A stretch of 64,000 nucleotides of DNA, from contig NZ_VIWP01000003.1 of NCBI RefSeq assembly GCF_007829835.1, forward strand, positions 620,001-684,000, read 5' to 3'. Shown in pieces: positions 50,040 to 58,991 of this stretch. A model generated the notes under the pieces. It ran no database searches. It was not told where the DNA came from and saw only the letters and a list, made by a program, of their open reading frames with translations. This DNA is from Neorhizobium alkalisoli. Lineage in GTDB: Bacteria > Pseudomonadota > Alphaproteobacteria > Rhizobiales > Rhizobiaceae. The first letter of the stretch is position 1, and each line of letters starts with the position of its first letter. The position numbers were made by a program, and so were the translations under genes.

Positions 50040-50367
50040 GCTATTCAAGGCACTCAGCTGGCCCGACAGGCTGGCGACATTTTGCACCTGCGAAAGATTT
50101 CCTTGACTTTTTGGCGCAAAAGCACCAAATGCCGCTCAAGCTTTCACCTTCCGGCCGCCGCGTGAGCTGGCCCCGCGTCCAAGATATGCGCGAAGAAGGA
50201 ACAAGGCGCACAGATAGATCGCCCTGACCATCAGGGTTTAAGCGCTGGAAAGTTTTTTCCAACTTGCAAGTTCCCACTTCACGCGGGGTTCTTGACGCCA
50301 AAGGCAGACCGAACGGCATGGGGCCGTTTCGGCGCGTACGCTTTTGGCGCCCCGAAAGGTATTCGAC

Positions 50368-52176
50368 TTGACGAATTTCCAGGAGCTTGGCCTGACCAAG
50401 CAGCTCGTCGCCGCTCTTTTTGCACTCGGCTACGAGACGCCTACTCCGATCCAGGAACAGGCCATTCCCAAGCTTCTCGAAGGCCGCGACATGATCGGCC
50501 TCGCCCAGACCGGCACCGGCAAGACTGCCGCCTTCGGTCTCCCCCTCATTGAAATGCTCATCAAGGAGCAGAAGCGCCCCGACAACCGGACAGCTCGTAC
50601 GCTGATCCTGGCGCCGACGCGCGAACTGGTCAACCAGATCGCCGTCAACCTCAAGGCCTATGTCCGCAACACGCCGCTGAAGATCAACGCCGTCGTCGGC
50701 GGTGCCTCGATCAACAAGCAGCAGCAGATGCTGGAAAAGGGCACCGACATTCTCGTCGCCACCCCCGGCCGCCTGCTTGACCTTGTTGCCCGCCGCGCGA
50801 TCGGCCTCACCACCGTACGTTACCTGGTCCTCGACGAAGCCGACCAGATGCTCGACCTCGGCTTCATCCATGATCTGCGCAAGATTTCCAAGATGGTTCC
50901 GGCCAAGCGCCAGACCCTGCTCTTCTCGGCCACCATGCCGAAGGCGATCGCCGATCTGGCCGCAGACTTCCTCAAGGATCCGGTCCACGTCTCCGTGACG
51001 CCTCCGGGCAAGGCTGCCGACAAGGTCGAGCAGTATGTCCATTTCGTCGCCGGCAAGAACGACAAGACCGAGCTTCTGAAGAAGTCGCTGGAAGAGAACC
51101 CGGAAGGCCGCGCCATGGTTTTCATGCGCACCAAGCACACCGCGGAAAAGCTCTCCAAGCATCTCGAGCATATCGGCTTCAAGGTTGCCTCGATCCACGG
51201 CAACAAGAGCCAGGGCCAGCGTGAGCGCGCGCTCAAGGCTTTCCGTGACAACGAGATCCGCGTTCTCGTCGCCACCGACGTCGCTGCCCGCGGCATCGAC
51301 ATCCCGGGCGTCAGCCACGTCTTCAACTACGACCTGCCGGAAGTGCCGGACGCCTACGTTCACCGTATCGGCCGTACCGCCCGCGCCGGTCGCGACGGGA
51401 TCGCGATCGCCTTCTGCGCGCCGGATGAAACCGGCCTGCTGCGCGATATCGAAAAGCTGATGAATATCGAGATTACCACGGCTTCGGGCGAACGTCCGGA
51501 AGCCCTGAACCGTCCGGCCCGCCCCGGCAGCAAGCGCGGCGGCAACGGCCAGTCGCGCGGTCGCGGCAATGGTGGCGAGCGCTCCGGCGGCGAAGGCCGT
51601 CCCGAGCGTCGTGCCCGCCCGGCCCGCAAGCCCTTCTTCGAAGGTGAAGGCGCCGAAGGCGGTGCCCGCGCAGAACGCCCTGCCCGTCCGGCCCGCGCCA
51701 ATGGCGATCGTCCGAACGGCGGCCGCCCCCAGGGTGATCGCCCGCATGGCGATCGTCCCCACGGTGACCGTCCGAAGCGCGACAACCGTCGCAACGAGGA
51801 TTTCCGCGGCCAGCGTCGTGGCGAAGAAATGCCGCGTTCGGAAGGCGATAACGATCTCGCCGGCTCGACCACGGATTTCCGTCCCGCCAAGAAGCAGTTC
51901 GGTCCGCAGGGCGGCCCGCGGCCGCAGCGCAAGGCTGGCCAGGGCAATGGCAACGGCAATGGCGGCAATCGCGAACATGCGGCCCACGGCGCGCATGAGC
52001 CGGAAGCCCAGCGCAAGGCCCATAACAACGGCCCCAAGAACGCTGGCAACAATGGCCAGAACCGCCATGCACCGCAGAGCGAAAACCGCGGCCCGGTTCG
52101 TTTCGGCAATGACAGCCGCAACGAGAACCGCGGCGGTGGCCACGAAGGCCGCAAGCGCCGCCCGGCTTCCGCATAA
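50368..52176 (+). CDS. rhlE: DEAD-box RNA helicase, RhlE type, with basic RGG-like tail
   Basis: A 602-residue ATP-dependent RNA helicase. The Q motif (LGYETPTPIQEQAI), motif I AQTGTGKT, DEAD (VLDEADQMLD), SAT (LLFSATMP), and motif VI YVHRIGRTARAGRDG are all intact, giving the catalytic core over about residues 1-375. The C-terminal 220 residues are low-complexity, rich in Gly, Arg, Asn and Asp, with GDRPHGDRPHGDRP repeats, suitable for RNA binding or condensate formation. I chose TTG 50368 because GAAAGG is eight bases upstream; a TTG eight codons earlier is the alternative. RhlE proteins assist ribosome assembly and cold growth. Confidence 0.93.
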   Translation: MTNFQELGLTKQLVAALFALGYETPTPIQEQAIPKLLEGRDMIGLAQTGTGKTAAFGLPLIEMLIKEQKRPDNRTARTLILAPTRELVNQIAVNLKAYVRNTPLKINAVVGGASINKQQQMLEKGTDILVATPGRLLDLVARRAIGLTTVRYLVLDEADQMLDLGFIHDLRKISKMVPAKRQTLLFSATMPKAIADLAADFLKDPVHVSVTPPGKAADKVEQYVHFVAGKNDKTELLKKSLEENPEGRAMVFMRTKHTAEKLSKHLEHIGFKVASIHGNKSQGQRERALKAFRDNEIRVLVATDVAARGIDIPGVSHVFNYDLPEVPDAYVHRIGRTARAGRDGIAIAFCAPDETGLLRDIEKLMNIEITTASGERPEALNRPARPGSKRGGNGQSRGRGNGGERSGGEGRPERRARPARKPFFEGEGAEGGARAERPARPARANGDRPNGGRPQGDRPHGDRPHGDRPKRDNRRNEDFRGQRRGEEMPRSEGDNDLAGSTTDFRPAKKQFGPQGGPRPQRKAGQGNGNGNGGNREHAAHGAHEPEAQRKAHNNGPKNAGNNGQNRHAPQSENRGPVRFGNDSRNENRGGGHEGRKRRPASA

Positions 52177-52198
52177 GGCCTGATCGGCCGCCCAAAAA

Positions 52199-52236
52199 CA
52201 AAAGCCTCCCGGGAAAACCACCCGGGAGGCTTTTTT
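52199..52236 (+). terminator. Strong intrinsic terminator after rhlE
   Basis: AAGCCTCCCGGG and CCCGGGAGGCTT form a 12-bp stem with an AAAACCA-type loop and are followed by six T residues. Confidence 0.95.
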
Positions 52237-52436
52237 GTCTTCAGCAGCGGGTTAGGCGATCGGCATCGAAATTCGATAGTGAATCACAATATATCCACCT
52301 GAAATTCTTTTCACGAAAGCATCTTGAATTGCGCTCCGTGTTTAAAAAATAATTTAATATTGCATAAAAAATAAATTAAGCTCGAAACTCGTATTTGTTT
52401 CCGCACGATTAATCTTCGATCACGTCGGAAGCAGCC

Positions 52437-54356
52437 ATGTTTAAATCAGCAAAGATAAGCGTCATTCTGCCGGCTTTGTTCGGCCTCACAGTTTTATTGA
52501 TCATTCTCCAGGGCGGATTGGGACTTCGATACGTATCCCAGCTCGAATCCGAGAGCGGCAATATTGCCCGCCGGATGGAGCGTTCGCTGACGATCTCCTC
52601 GCTCGACGGACTGATGGGCGATATCCGTCGTTATTACCTGATCATGCTCGCGGCCGACACCGCCAGCGAGCGGCAGAGCCAGCTGGAGCAGATCCAGAAA
52701 AAGACCCAGACGCGCGACACCGCCCTTGAGCAGTATGGCGCGAGCATGACGATTGCCGCTGCCAAGGAGAAATTTGCCGGATTGCGCACCGCCATTAGCG
52801 AATTCGACGGTCTGGGTGCCAACTTCGTCAAGGCAGTTGAGGCCGGCAATATGGCCGAGGCCAAGACCCTGACAGCAGCCATGACGAAGAAGGGAACGCA
52901 GGTCGGCCTGACCCTTGACGAACTGGTCAGCGACAATACCGCACGAGGTGTCGAGGATCGCAGCCGCGCAAGCAAAGCGGCCTCCGCAGCGGTCACGGCA
53001 ACGGTCATCGGCATTCTGGTTTCCGTGGCGATTGCCGCCGGCGCAGCCTTCATGAGCATCGTGCGGGTCACGCGACCGATCTCGCGCATTACCGGCGCGA
53101 TGAATGTGCTGGCCTCCGGCAATAACCGGGTCGAGATCCCCTACGCCGACCGCCATGATGAAATCGGCGAGATGGCGGAAGCCGTGGCAGTTTTCCGGAC
53201 CAACGCCCTGGAGCGCGAGCGGCTGGAGCAGGAAACCGAAGCCAACCGTTCGATGAGTGAAAAGGAGCGCATCGCCCGCGAAGAGCAGAAGGCGCGCGAA
53301 GCCGCCGACGTGGCCTTTGCCGTCGACAATCTCGGCCTCGGCCTGCAAAAGCTTTCGGATGGCGACATGACATTCAGGCTCGCCCAGCCGTTTGCCGACC
53401 AGCTGGACCAGTTGCGCGTCAACTTCAACGACTCGCTGACCAAGCTGAACGGCGCCCTCCGCGATGTCGGCGAAAATGCCCGCCTCATCGATGCCGGCGC
53501 CAACGAAATCCGCTCGGCTGCCCACGATCTCGCCAAGCGCACCGAACAGCAGGCCTCTTCCGTTGAAGAAACGGCAGCGGCATTGGAGGAAGTCACCACC
53601 GCCGTCAAGGATTCCGCCATCCGCGCCAGTGAAGCCGGCAAGCTTGTCGAACAGACCCATGTCAGCGCCGAAAAATCGGGCGATATCGTCCGCCAGGCCG
53701 TGACCGCCATGGAGGCGATTGAGGCATCGTCGAGCGAGATCGGCAACATTATCGGCGTCATCGACGACATCGCCTTCCAGACCAACCTGCTGGCGCTGAA
53801 CGCCGGCGTCGAGGCGGCGCGCGCTGGTGAAGCCGGCAAGGGCTTTGCCGTCGTCGCCCAGGAAGTGCGCGAACTGGCACAGCGTTCGGCCAAGGCCGCG
53901 CTCGAGATCAAGGCCCTGGTCAAGAGCTCCGGCGACAAGGTCCGTGACGGTGTGGATCTCGTCGGTGAGACCGGCAACGCGCTTTCCGCCATCGCCGCCG
54001 ACGTCCAGAAGATAAACGCCAATGTCGGCTCGATCGTCATTTCGTCGCGCGAACAGTCGACCGGGCTGCACGAGATCAATACGGCCGTCAATCAGATGGA
54101 TCAGGGCACCCAGCGCAATGCCGCCATGGTCGAGCAGACCAACGCGGCAAGCCACAGCCTTGCCCAGCAGGCCGGCGCCCTGATGCAGCTTCTGGCCCAG
54201 TTCAAGCTGGACGAAAAAGGCAACAACATCCGGCCGGCAACGGCATCGTCCCCCGCCATCGCCTCGCCCGCCCGCAGCATCCGGACCCGCCTGGCATCGG
54301 CACTGGGTGGCAAGGCAACGGCTGCCGCTGCAGAACAGGAATGGTCGGAGTTCTGA
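52437..54356 (+). CDS. Methyl-accepting chemotaxis protein (third copy, divergent)
   Basis: A 639-residue chemoreceptor. TM1 is at about residues 8-30, the helical ligand domain at about 31-185 (including LGLRYVSQLESESGNIARRM and DIRRYYLIMLAADT, of a four-helix-bundle type), TM2 at about 187-208, followed by HAMP. The signalling tip DIAFQTNLLALNAGVEAARA is at about 443-462. It ends with EWSEF, an xWxxF pentapeptide as in the two tandem chemoreceptors. Its signalling region is related to those two but clearly less similar to each than they are to each other. The promoter region is unusually AT-rich. Confidence 0.93.
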   Translation: MFKSAKISVILPALFGLTVLLIILQGGLGLRYVSQLESESGNIARRMERSLTISSLDGLMGDIRRYYLIMLAADTASERQSQLEQIQKKTQTRDTALEQYGASMTIAAAKEKFAGLRTAISEFDGLGANFVKAVEAGNMAEAKTLTAAMTKKGTQVGLTLDELVSDNTARGVEDRSRASKAASAAVTATVIGILVSVAIAAGAAFMSIVRVTRPISRITGAMNVLASGNNRVEIPYADRHDEIGEMAEAVAVFRTNALERERLEQETEANRSMSEKERIAREEQKAREAADVAFAVDNLGLGLQKLSDGDMTFRLAQPFADQLDQLRVNFNDSLTKLNGALRDVGENARLIDAGANEIRSAAHDLAKRTEQQASSVEETAAALEEVTTAVKDSAIRASEAGKLVEQTHVSAEKSGDIVRQAVTAMEAIEASSSEIGNIIGVIDDIAFQTNLLALNAGVEAARAGEAGKGFAVVAQEVRELAQRSAKAALEIKALVKSSGDKVRDGVDLVGETGNALSAIAADVQKINANVGSIVISSREQSTGLHEINTAVNQMDQGTQRNAAMVEQTNAASHSLAQQAGALMQLLAQFKLDEKGNNIRPATASSPAIASPARSIRTRLASALGGKATAAAAEQEWSEF

Positions 54357-54422
54357 GACCCTATCTCAGGCCGTCTGCTCACAGGACATGGGCCGGGGCA
54401 CGGCAAGAGGGACATGAAATGG

Positions 54423-54446
54423 AAAGGGCCGTCAGACGGCCCTTTT
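54423..54446 (+). terminator. Intrinsic terminator after the third chemoreceptor gene
   Basis: AAAGGGCCG and CGGCCCTTT form the stem around a TCAGA loop, followed by CTGTTTTTT. It lies 67 bases after the stop. Confidence 0.9.
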
Positions 54447-54785
54447 CTGTTTTTTCAGGCAAAAAATGAATAGTCGCGAGCGATCAACACGCCAGATATG
54501 AAAGCTCAACCGCGCGCCGCAGACCACAATTTGTCGCAGCATTCGCGAGCAGCCTGCGACCCTTTTCAGCATGCTCCGCGCAACGGATGATCATTTGCAT
54601 AAGTTTTCATCCACCCGGTTTGATTGACTTCGAAAACCAGCGATCCACTTGCTTTATAATGGTCCGTTCTGCGGCTCTTTTGCGCAATACAAAAGATTTC
54701 GAGAACGGGCTCCGGAACTGCGCATGGTTCTTGCATTGCCAATCGCATTGTACTCTTATGGTCAAAAAACGAGGGGAATTCATCT
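54447..54785. other. Intergenic region before the ATP-grasp operon
   Basis: About 340 bases without a supported gene. CTTTTG-CGCAATA-CAAAAG near 54678 could form a small hairpin, and TATAAT occurs at 54654-54659. GAGGGG at 54771 is the ribosome-binding site for the next gene. Nothing else is recognisable. Confidence 0.5.
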
Positions 54786-56195
54786 TTGGCATTTGATGAA
54801 ATGTTGACTGCGGAGGATCTTCCGCGCCCGCCCTACAAGACCTACCATGAGTGGTACGCCAGTCAGGACACCGCCCACCTGATCCGCAAGACTCAGGACG
54901 CGGAAAACATCTTTCGAAAGACCGGCATCACCTTCGCCGTTTACGGTCACGCCGACAGTTCCGAAAAACTGATCCCCTTCGACATCATCCCGCGCATCAT
55001 TGCCGCCCGCGAATGGCGCAAGCTCGCACAAGGCATCGAGCAGCGGGTTCTGGCGATCAATGCCTTTCTCGACGACATCTACCACAAGCAGGAAATCATC
55101 AAGGCCGGCCGCATTCCGCGTGAGCTGATCGAGAAGAACGTCGCCTTCCTGCCCGAAATGATCGGCTTCAAGCCGCCGGGCGGCGTCTATACCCATATCG
55201 TCGGCACCGACATCGTGCGCACCGGCGAAGACCAGTTCTACGTGCTGGAAGACAATGCCCGCACGCCTTCCGGCGTCTCCTACATGCTGGAGAACCGCGA
55301 GACGATGATGCAGATGTTCCCCGAGCTCTTTGCCCAGAACAAGGTGAAGCGCGTCGAGGACTATCCGCGGCTTCTGCGCCAGTCGCTTGCCGCCTGCGCG
55401 CCTCCCGGCTGCACCGGCCGCCCGCGCGTCGCGGTACTCACCCCCGGCATCTACAATTCAGCCTATTACGAACATTCCTTCCTCGCCGACCAGATGGGCG
55501 TCGAGCTTGTCGAAGGTTCGGACCTTCGCGTCATCGACGGCCGGGTAAAGATGCGCACGACGCGCGGCTACGAGGCGATCGACGTCCTCTATCGCCGCGT
55601 CGATGACGACTTCCTCGACCCCCTCACCTTCCGCGCCGATTCGGCGCTCGGCGTGCCGGGCATCATGGACGTCTACCGTGCCGGCAATATCACCATCGCC
55701 AACGCCCCCGGCACCGGCATTTCCGACGACAAGGCAATCTATTCCTACATGCCCGAAATCGTCGAATTCTATACCGGCCGCAAGGCTCTGCTCGAAAACG
55801 TGCCGACCTGGCGCTGTTCCGAGCCGGACAGCCTCAAATACGTGCTGGAACACATCGAGGAACTGGTGATCAAGGAAGTGCACGGCTCCGGCGGCTACGG
55901 CATGCTGGTCGGCCCGACCGCGACGAAGAAGGAATGTTCCGACTTCGCGGCAAAACTGGCCGCAAAGCCCGGCAATTACATCGCCCAGCCGACGCTGGCG
56001 CTCTCCACCGTACCGATCTTCGTCAACAAGGGCATCGCGCCACGTCACGTCGACCTGCGCCCCTATGTGCTTGTCTCCGACAAGGTCAATATCATTCCCG
56101 GCGGGCTGACCCGCGTGGCGCTGAAGCAGGGCTCGCTGGTGGTCAATTCCAGCCAGGGCGGCGGCACCAAAGATACCTGGGTTCTGGAGGACTGA
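54786..56195 (+). CDS. Circularly permuted ATP-grasp protein (CP_ATPgrasp_2 type)
   Basis: A 469-residue circularly permuted ATP-grasp ligase-like protein of the DUF404/DUF407 group. Recognisable segments are IEQRVLAINAFLDDIYHKQEI, YVLEDNARTPSGVSYMLENR, VDDDFLDPLTFR and KEVHGSGGYGMLVGP, with the metal-binding and ATP motifs typical of this group. It starts at a TTG (54786) with GAGGGG nine bases upstream. The three-gene set ATP-grasp, alpha-E, transglutaminase is a conserved cluster proposed to make or process peptides; it is often linked to the Anbu proteasome-like peptidase, which is not in this window. Confidence 0.88.
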   Translation: MAFDEMLTAEDLPRPPYKTYHEWYASQDTAHLIRKTQDAENIFRKTGITFAVYGHADSSEKLIPFDIIPRIIAAREWRKLAQGIEQRVLAINAFLDDIYHKQEIIKAGRIPRELIEKNVAFLPEMIGFKPPGGVYTHIVGTDIVRTGEDQFYVLEDNARTPSGVSYMLENRETMMQMFPELFAQNKVKRVEDYPRLLRQSLAACAPPGCTGRPRVAVLTPGIYNSAYYEHSFLADQMGVELVEGSDLRVIDGRVKMRTTRGYEAIDVLYRRVDDDFLDPLTFRADSALGVPGIMDVYRAGNITIANAPGTGISDDKAIYSYMPEIVEFYTGRKALLENVPTWRCSEPDSLKYVLEHIEELVIKEVHGSGGYGMLVGPTATKKECSDFAAKLAAKPGNYIAQPTLALSTVPIFVNKGIAPRHVDLRPYVLVSDKVNIIPGGLTRVALKQGSLVVNSSQGGGTKDTWVLED

Positions 56196-56200
56196 CGCGA

Positions 56201-57142
56201 ATGTTGGGAAGAACCGCAAACGGTTTGTATTGGATGTTCCGCTATATCGAGCGTGCTGAAAACATCGCGCGCCTCGTTGATGCAGGTCTGCGCGTGTCCC
56301 TGACCCGCGCTGGATCAAGCGATGAAGACTGGGATGGCGTGCTGCAGAGCGCCGGCGTCCGCGAGGCCTATTCCGAGGTGCACGCGGAGCTGACGGCCGC
56401 CAACGCGATCGACTATCTCCTGAGTGACCGGTCCAACCTGTCGAGCGTCATGTCCTGCATCGACGCTGGCCGCAATAATGCCCGCATGGTGCGCACGGCG
56501 CTCACCCGCGAGACCTGGGAAGCGACCAACGAAGCCTGGATCGACCTCAAAGCACGGCTTTCCAAAAAACTGAAGCCGACCGACATGCCGGAGCTGATCG
56601 ACGTCATCAAGAACCGCTGCGGCCTGATCCGCGGCGCCTTCCACGGCTCGATGCTGCGAAACGAGATCTACAATTTCTCGCGCATCGGAACCTTTATCGA
56701 GCGCGCCGACAATACGAGCCGCATTCTCGACGTGAAATATTACGTGCTCCTGCCCTCGATCAGCCAGGTCGGTGGCGCGCTCGACAATTTCCAGTGGGAA
56801 TCGATCCTGCGTTCGGTCTCGGCGCACCGGTCCTATGGCTGGGTCTATGATGGCGAATACCAGGCCGCCAACATTGCCGACTTCCTGATCCTCAACGGTC
56901 GCATGCCGCGTTCGCTCGCCTATTGCTACGCCAAGATCGTCAGCAATCTCGGCTATCTGGAAGCCGACTACGGCGAGCGGCACAAGGCCCATGACACGGC
57001 CCATTCGATCAAAGCGATGCTCACCCGCGGTTCGATGACCGACATCATGGAACAGGGGCTGCATGAGTTCATCGAGGATTTTGTCGGCCGCAACAACCAG
57101 TTGAGCGCCGAAATCTCCGACGGCTACCGCTTTAACCAGTAG
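56201..57142 (+). CDS. Alpha-E domain protein (DUF403)
   Basis: A 313-residue all-helical alpha-E protein. It begins MLGRTANGLYWMFRYIERAEN, the hallmark N-terminus, and includes LNGRMPRSLAYCYAKIVSNL and the C-terminal LHEFIEDFVGRNNQLSAEISDGYRF. GGAGG precedes the ATG by nine bases, and the gene starts five bases after the ATP-grasp stop. Alpha-E proteins always accompany these ATP-grasp and transglutaminase partners; the biochemical role is unknown. Confidence 0.9.
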   Translation: MLGRTANGLYWMFRYIERAENIARLVDAGLRVSLTRAGSSDEDWDGVLQSAGVREAYSEVHAELTAANAIDYLLSDRSNLSSVMSCIDAGRNNARMVRTALTRETWEATNEAWIDLKARLSKKLKPTDMPELIDVIKNRCGLIRGAFHGSMLRNEIYNFSRIGTFIERADNTSRILDVKYYVLLPSISQVGGALDNFQWESILRSVSAHRSYGWVYDGEYQAANIADFLILNGRMPRSLAYCYAKIVSNLGYLEADYGERHKAHDTAHSIKAMLTRGSMTDIMEQGLHEFIEDFVGRNNQLSAEISDGYRFNQ

Positions 57143-57167
57143 GACTGCCTGCAGCAAGGATGAAGCC

Positions 57168-57995
57168 ATGCGGCTGAAAATCTCGCATACCACCGAATAT
57201 CGTTACGACGAGCCGGTCCCTTATTCGCTGCAGCGCCTGCGGCTGACGCCGACCGACGGCCCGATGCAGAAAGTCCTGGACTGGAAGGTCGAGGTCGACG
57301 GCGCCAAGGTCGAGGCGGGTTACGCCGACCAGTTCGGCAACCGTGTCGAGCTTGTCTCGGCGGAAGGCACCGAACACCTGATCCGCATCACCGCGTCGGG
57401 CGAAGTTGAGACTTTCGACAAGGCCGGTGTTTTCGGCCCGCATCAGGGCTTTTGTCCTCTCTGGCTTTTCCTGCGTGAAACGCCGCGGACAAAAGCCGGC
57501 AAGCTGATCAAGGAACTTGCCAAAAGCCTGAAGGGCGACAGCGAGCTTGCAAAAATGCATGCGCTGATGGAGGCGATCAACGAGACAGTTGCCTACACGC
57601 CCGGCACGACAACGACCGAAACCATGGCCGAGGAAGCGCTGGCGGCCCAGAACGGCGTCTGCCAGGACCACGCCCATATCTTCATCTCGGCAGCGCGACT
57701 GATCGGCATCCCGGCCCGCTACATCTCCGGTTACCTGCTGATGGACGGCGAGACCGAACAGGTGGCGGCACATGCCTGGGCCGAAGCCCATATTCCCGGC
57801 CTCGGCTGGGTCGGCTTCGACGCCGCCAACAAGGTCTGCCCCGACGACCGTTATGTCCGTGTTGCGTCCGGCCTCTGCTACCGCGACTGCGCCCCCGTCT
57901 CGGGCATGCGCATCGGCTCCGCAGGAGAAAACCTCAAGGTTTCGCTGACGGTGGAACCGAGTGGCGGGCAGAGCCAGACGCAGAGTCAGTCTTAG
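57168..57995 (+). CDS. Transglutaminase-like cysteine protease family protein
   Basis: A 275-residue protein with an N-terminal beta domain (about residues 1-90, MRLKISHTTEYRYDEPVPYS opening) and a transglutaminase/peptidase core. The catalytic Cys is in NGVCQDHAH (about 162-170), the His in HAWAEAHIPGLGWVGFDAAN and the Asp in the same segment. Members act as peptidases or amide-forming enzymes. It is the third gene of the ATP-grasp/alpha-E operon, 25 bases after the previous stop. Its C-terminal tail is Ser/Gln-rich. Confidence 0.9.
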   Translation: MRLKISHTTEYRYDEPVPYSLQRLRLTPTDGPMQKVLDWKVEVDGAKVEAGYADQFGNRVELVSAEGTEHLIRITASGEVETFDKAGVFGPHQGFCPLWLFLRETPRTKAGKLIKELAKSLKGDSELAKMHALMEAINETVAYTPGTTTTETMAEEALAAQNGVCQDHAHIFISAARLIGIPARYISGYLLMDGETEQVAAHAWAEAHIPGLGWVGFDAANKVCPDDRYVRVASGLCYRDCAPVSGMRIGSAGENLKVSLTVEPSGGQSQTQSQS

Positions 57996-58167
57996 GCGCA
58001 TCTCCAACCTCAGGATTGGCATCATCATAGGGGAGGAGCAAAATCCCCCTGACGGCGTGCCAATCCTCCGGATCGCAAGCCGGTGAAAAGGGATCATCGA
58101 AGCGAAGCACTGAGCCCTCCATCGCTCCAATGATGGTCTCGATGGTCTTGTTCTCATCCTCAGCCAT
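57934..58167 (-). CDS. Small acidic protein overlapping the transglutaminase gene, unknown
   Basis: A 77-residue acidic protein (MAEDENKTIETIIGAMEGS start, DDPFSPACDPEDW in the middle, disordered C-terminus). It overlaps the 3' end of the transglutaminase gene by 62 bases on the opposite strand, and its C-terminal part may be only the complement of the Ser/Gln tail. GGGGG lies about eight bases before the ATG. No family recognised; kept at low confidence. Confidence 0.42.
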   Translation of the reverse strand: MAEDENKTIETIIGAMEGSVLRFDDPFSPACDPEDWHAVRGILLLPYDDANPEVGDAPKTDSASGSARHSVPPSAKP

Positions 58168-58283
58168 TGCGCAGCCCCCGAAGCTCGTTTGCCTTTAGTC
58201 GCTTCAAGGGAAGAGCACACCACTCCGCAAGCCTTGCACCATCTCGGCATGATCCATTGCCGCCCCAGACAAGAGGGTAAGGC

Positions 58284-58757
58284 ATGCTGTTTGGACAATC
58301 GGTCTTCCAGTCGGTCGTGACACGTCTGAAGGAAGAAAGCGACGAGGCTCAGAAGGAAGAGCCTGTCGTCGGTTTCCGCATCCATGGGCTCGCGACGGGT
58401 TTCGTGGCAGAAACCAGCGACGAAACGTTTACCGCCGGTACGAACACGGAAGCCTATTTCGATTTTCTGCCGGAAATTCAGCCCTTCGAACCCGAAAAGC
58501 CGGCCCCGGCGCCAGAACCTCCGCCCGCTCCAATTATTCCAAAACATCTGCTTCGGCTGACGACCGAAGAGATCGCCGAAGAACTGGCGCTCGACAAGGA
58601 GACGACGGAAGCGGCGCTCAACGAAAAACGCCGCAAGTTCGCCAAGGCCAACCATCCCGATGGCGTGCCGGAAGATTTTCGCGATAATGCCACCCGGCGC
58701 ATGCAGATCGCCAACCTCCTGATCGACACCGCAATCAAGAACCTGTTCTGGCGATAA
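58284..58757 (+). CDS. Protein with a J-domain-like C-terminus
   Basis: A 157-residue protein. The N-terminal half is acidic with a Pro/Ala/Glu-rich spacer (EKPAPAPEPPPAPIIPKH, about residues 72-89). The C-terminal half, NEKRRKFAKANHPDGVPEDF and ATRRMQIANLLIDTAIKNL, has the layout of J-domain helices II and III with an intact HPD tripeptide near residue 123, but helix I is short. A J-domain protein would recruit DnaK to a client; here that is inference. AGAGGGTAAGGC precedes the ATG. Confidence 0.7.
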   Translation: MLFGQSVFQSVVTRLKEESDEAQKEEPVVGFRIHGLATGFVAETSDETFTAGTNTEAYFDFLPEIQPFEPEKPAPAPEPPPAPIIPKHLLRLTTEEIAEELALDKETTEAALNEKRRKFAKANHPDGVPEDFRDNATRRMQIANLLIDTAIKNLFWR

Positions 58758-58777
58758 TCAGAAATCCGGCCCGGCGT

Positions 58778-58987
58778 TTATTCCGGGGCTTCGTCGCGCG
58801 GCTTTGCCGGCGGATCGCGCTTTTCGATGAAAAGCTTGTAGGCTGCAAAGGCGCCAAGCCCACCGGAAATCGCCGCCCAGACGCCCGAACCGGCAAACAG
58901 CTCGAAAATGGCCCAGGCGAAGCAGACGGCCGGGATCATGATTCGACGCCAGAGCGGCTCGTAAAACGGGTGGTTCGGATCGATCAT
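58778..58987 (-). CDS. Small two-helix membrane protein, unknown
   Basis: A 69-residue protein with a polar N-terminus and two hydrophobic segments (about residues 15-32 and 34-52, IMIPAVCFAWAIFELFAG), ending in a charged tail EKRDPPAKPRDEAPE. AGGAG is nine bases before the ATG. It follows the ROK repressor gene by four bases on the minus strand and may be co-transcribed. No family function is known to me. Confidence 0.72.
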   Translation of the reverse strand: MIDPNHPFYEPLWRRIMIPAVCFAWAIFELFAGSGVWAAISGGLGAFAAYKLFIEKRDPPAKPRDEAPE

Positions 58988-58991
58988 CGTT

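Noticed and set aside
51590..52140. Repetitive GC-rich DNA in the 3' part of rhlE
   Set aside because: It encodes the low-complexity basic tail of the helicase; in-frame and coding, not a mobile repeat.
57934..58167. Minus-strand acidic frame considered a solid gene
   Set aside because: It overlaps the transglutaminase 3' end and part of its sequence mirrors that tail; retained in the features only at low confidence.
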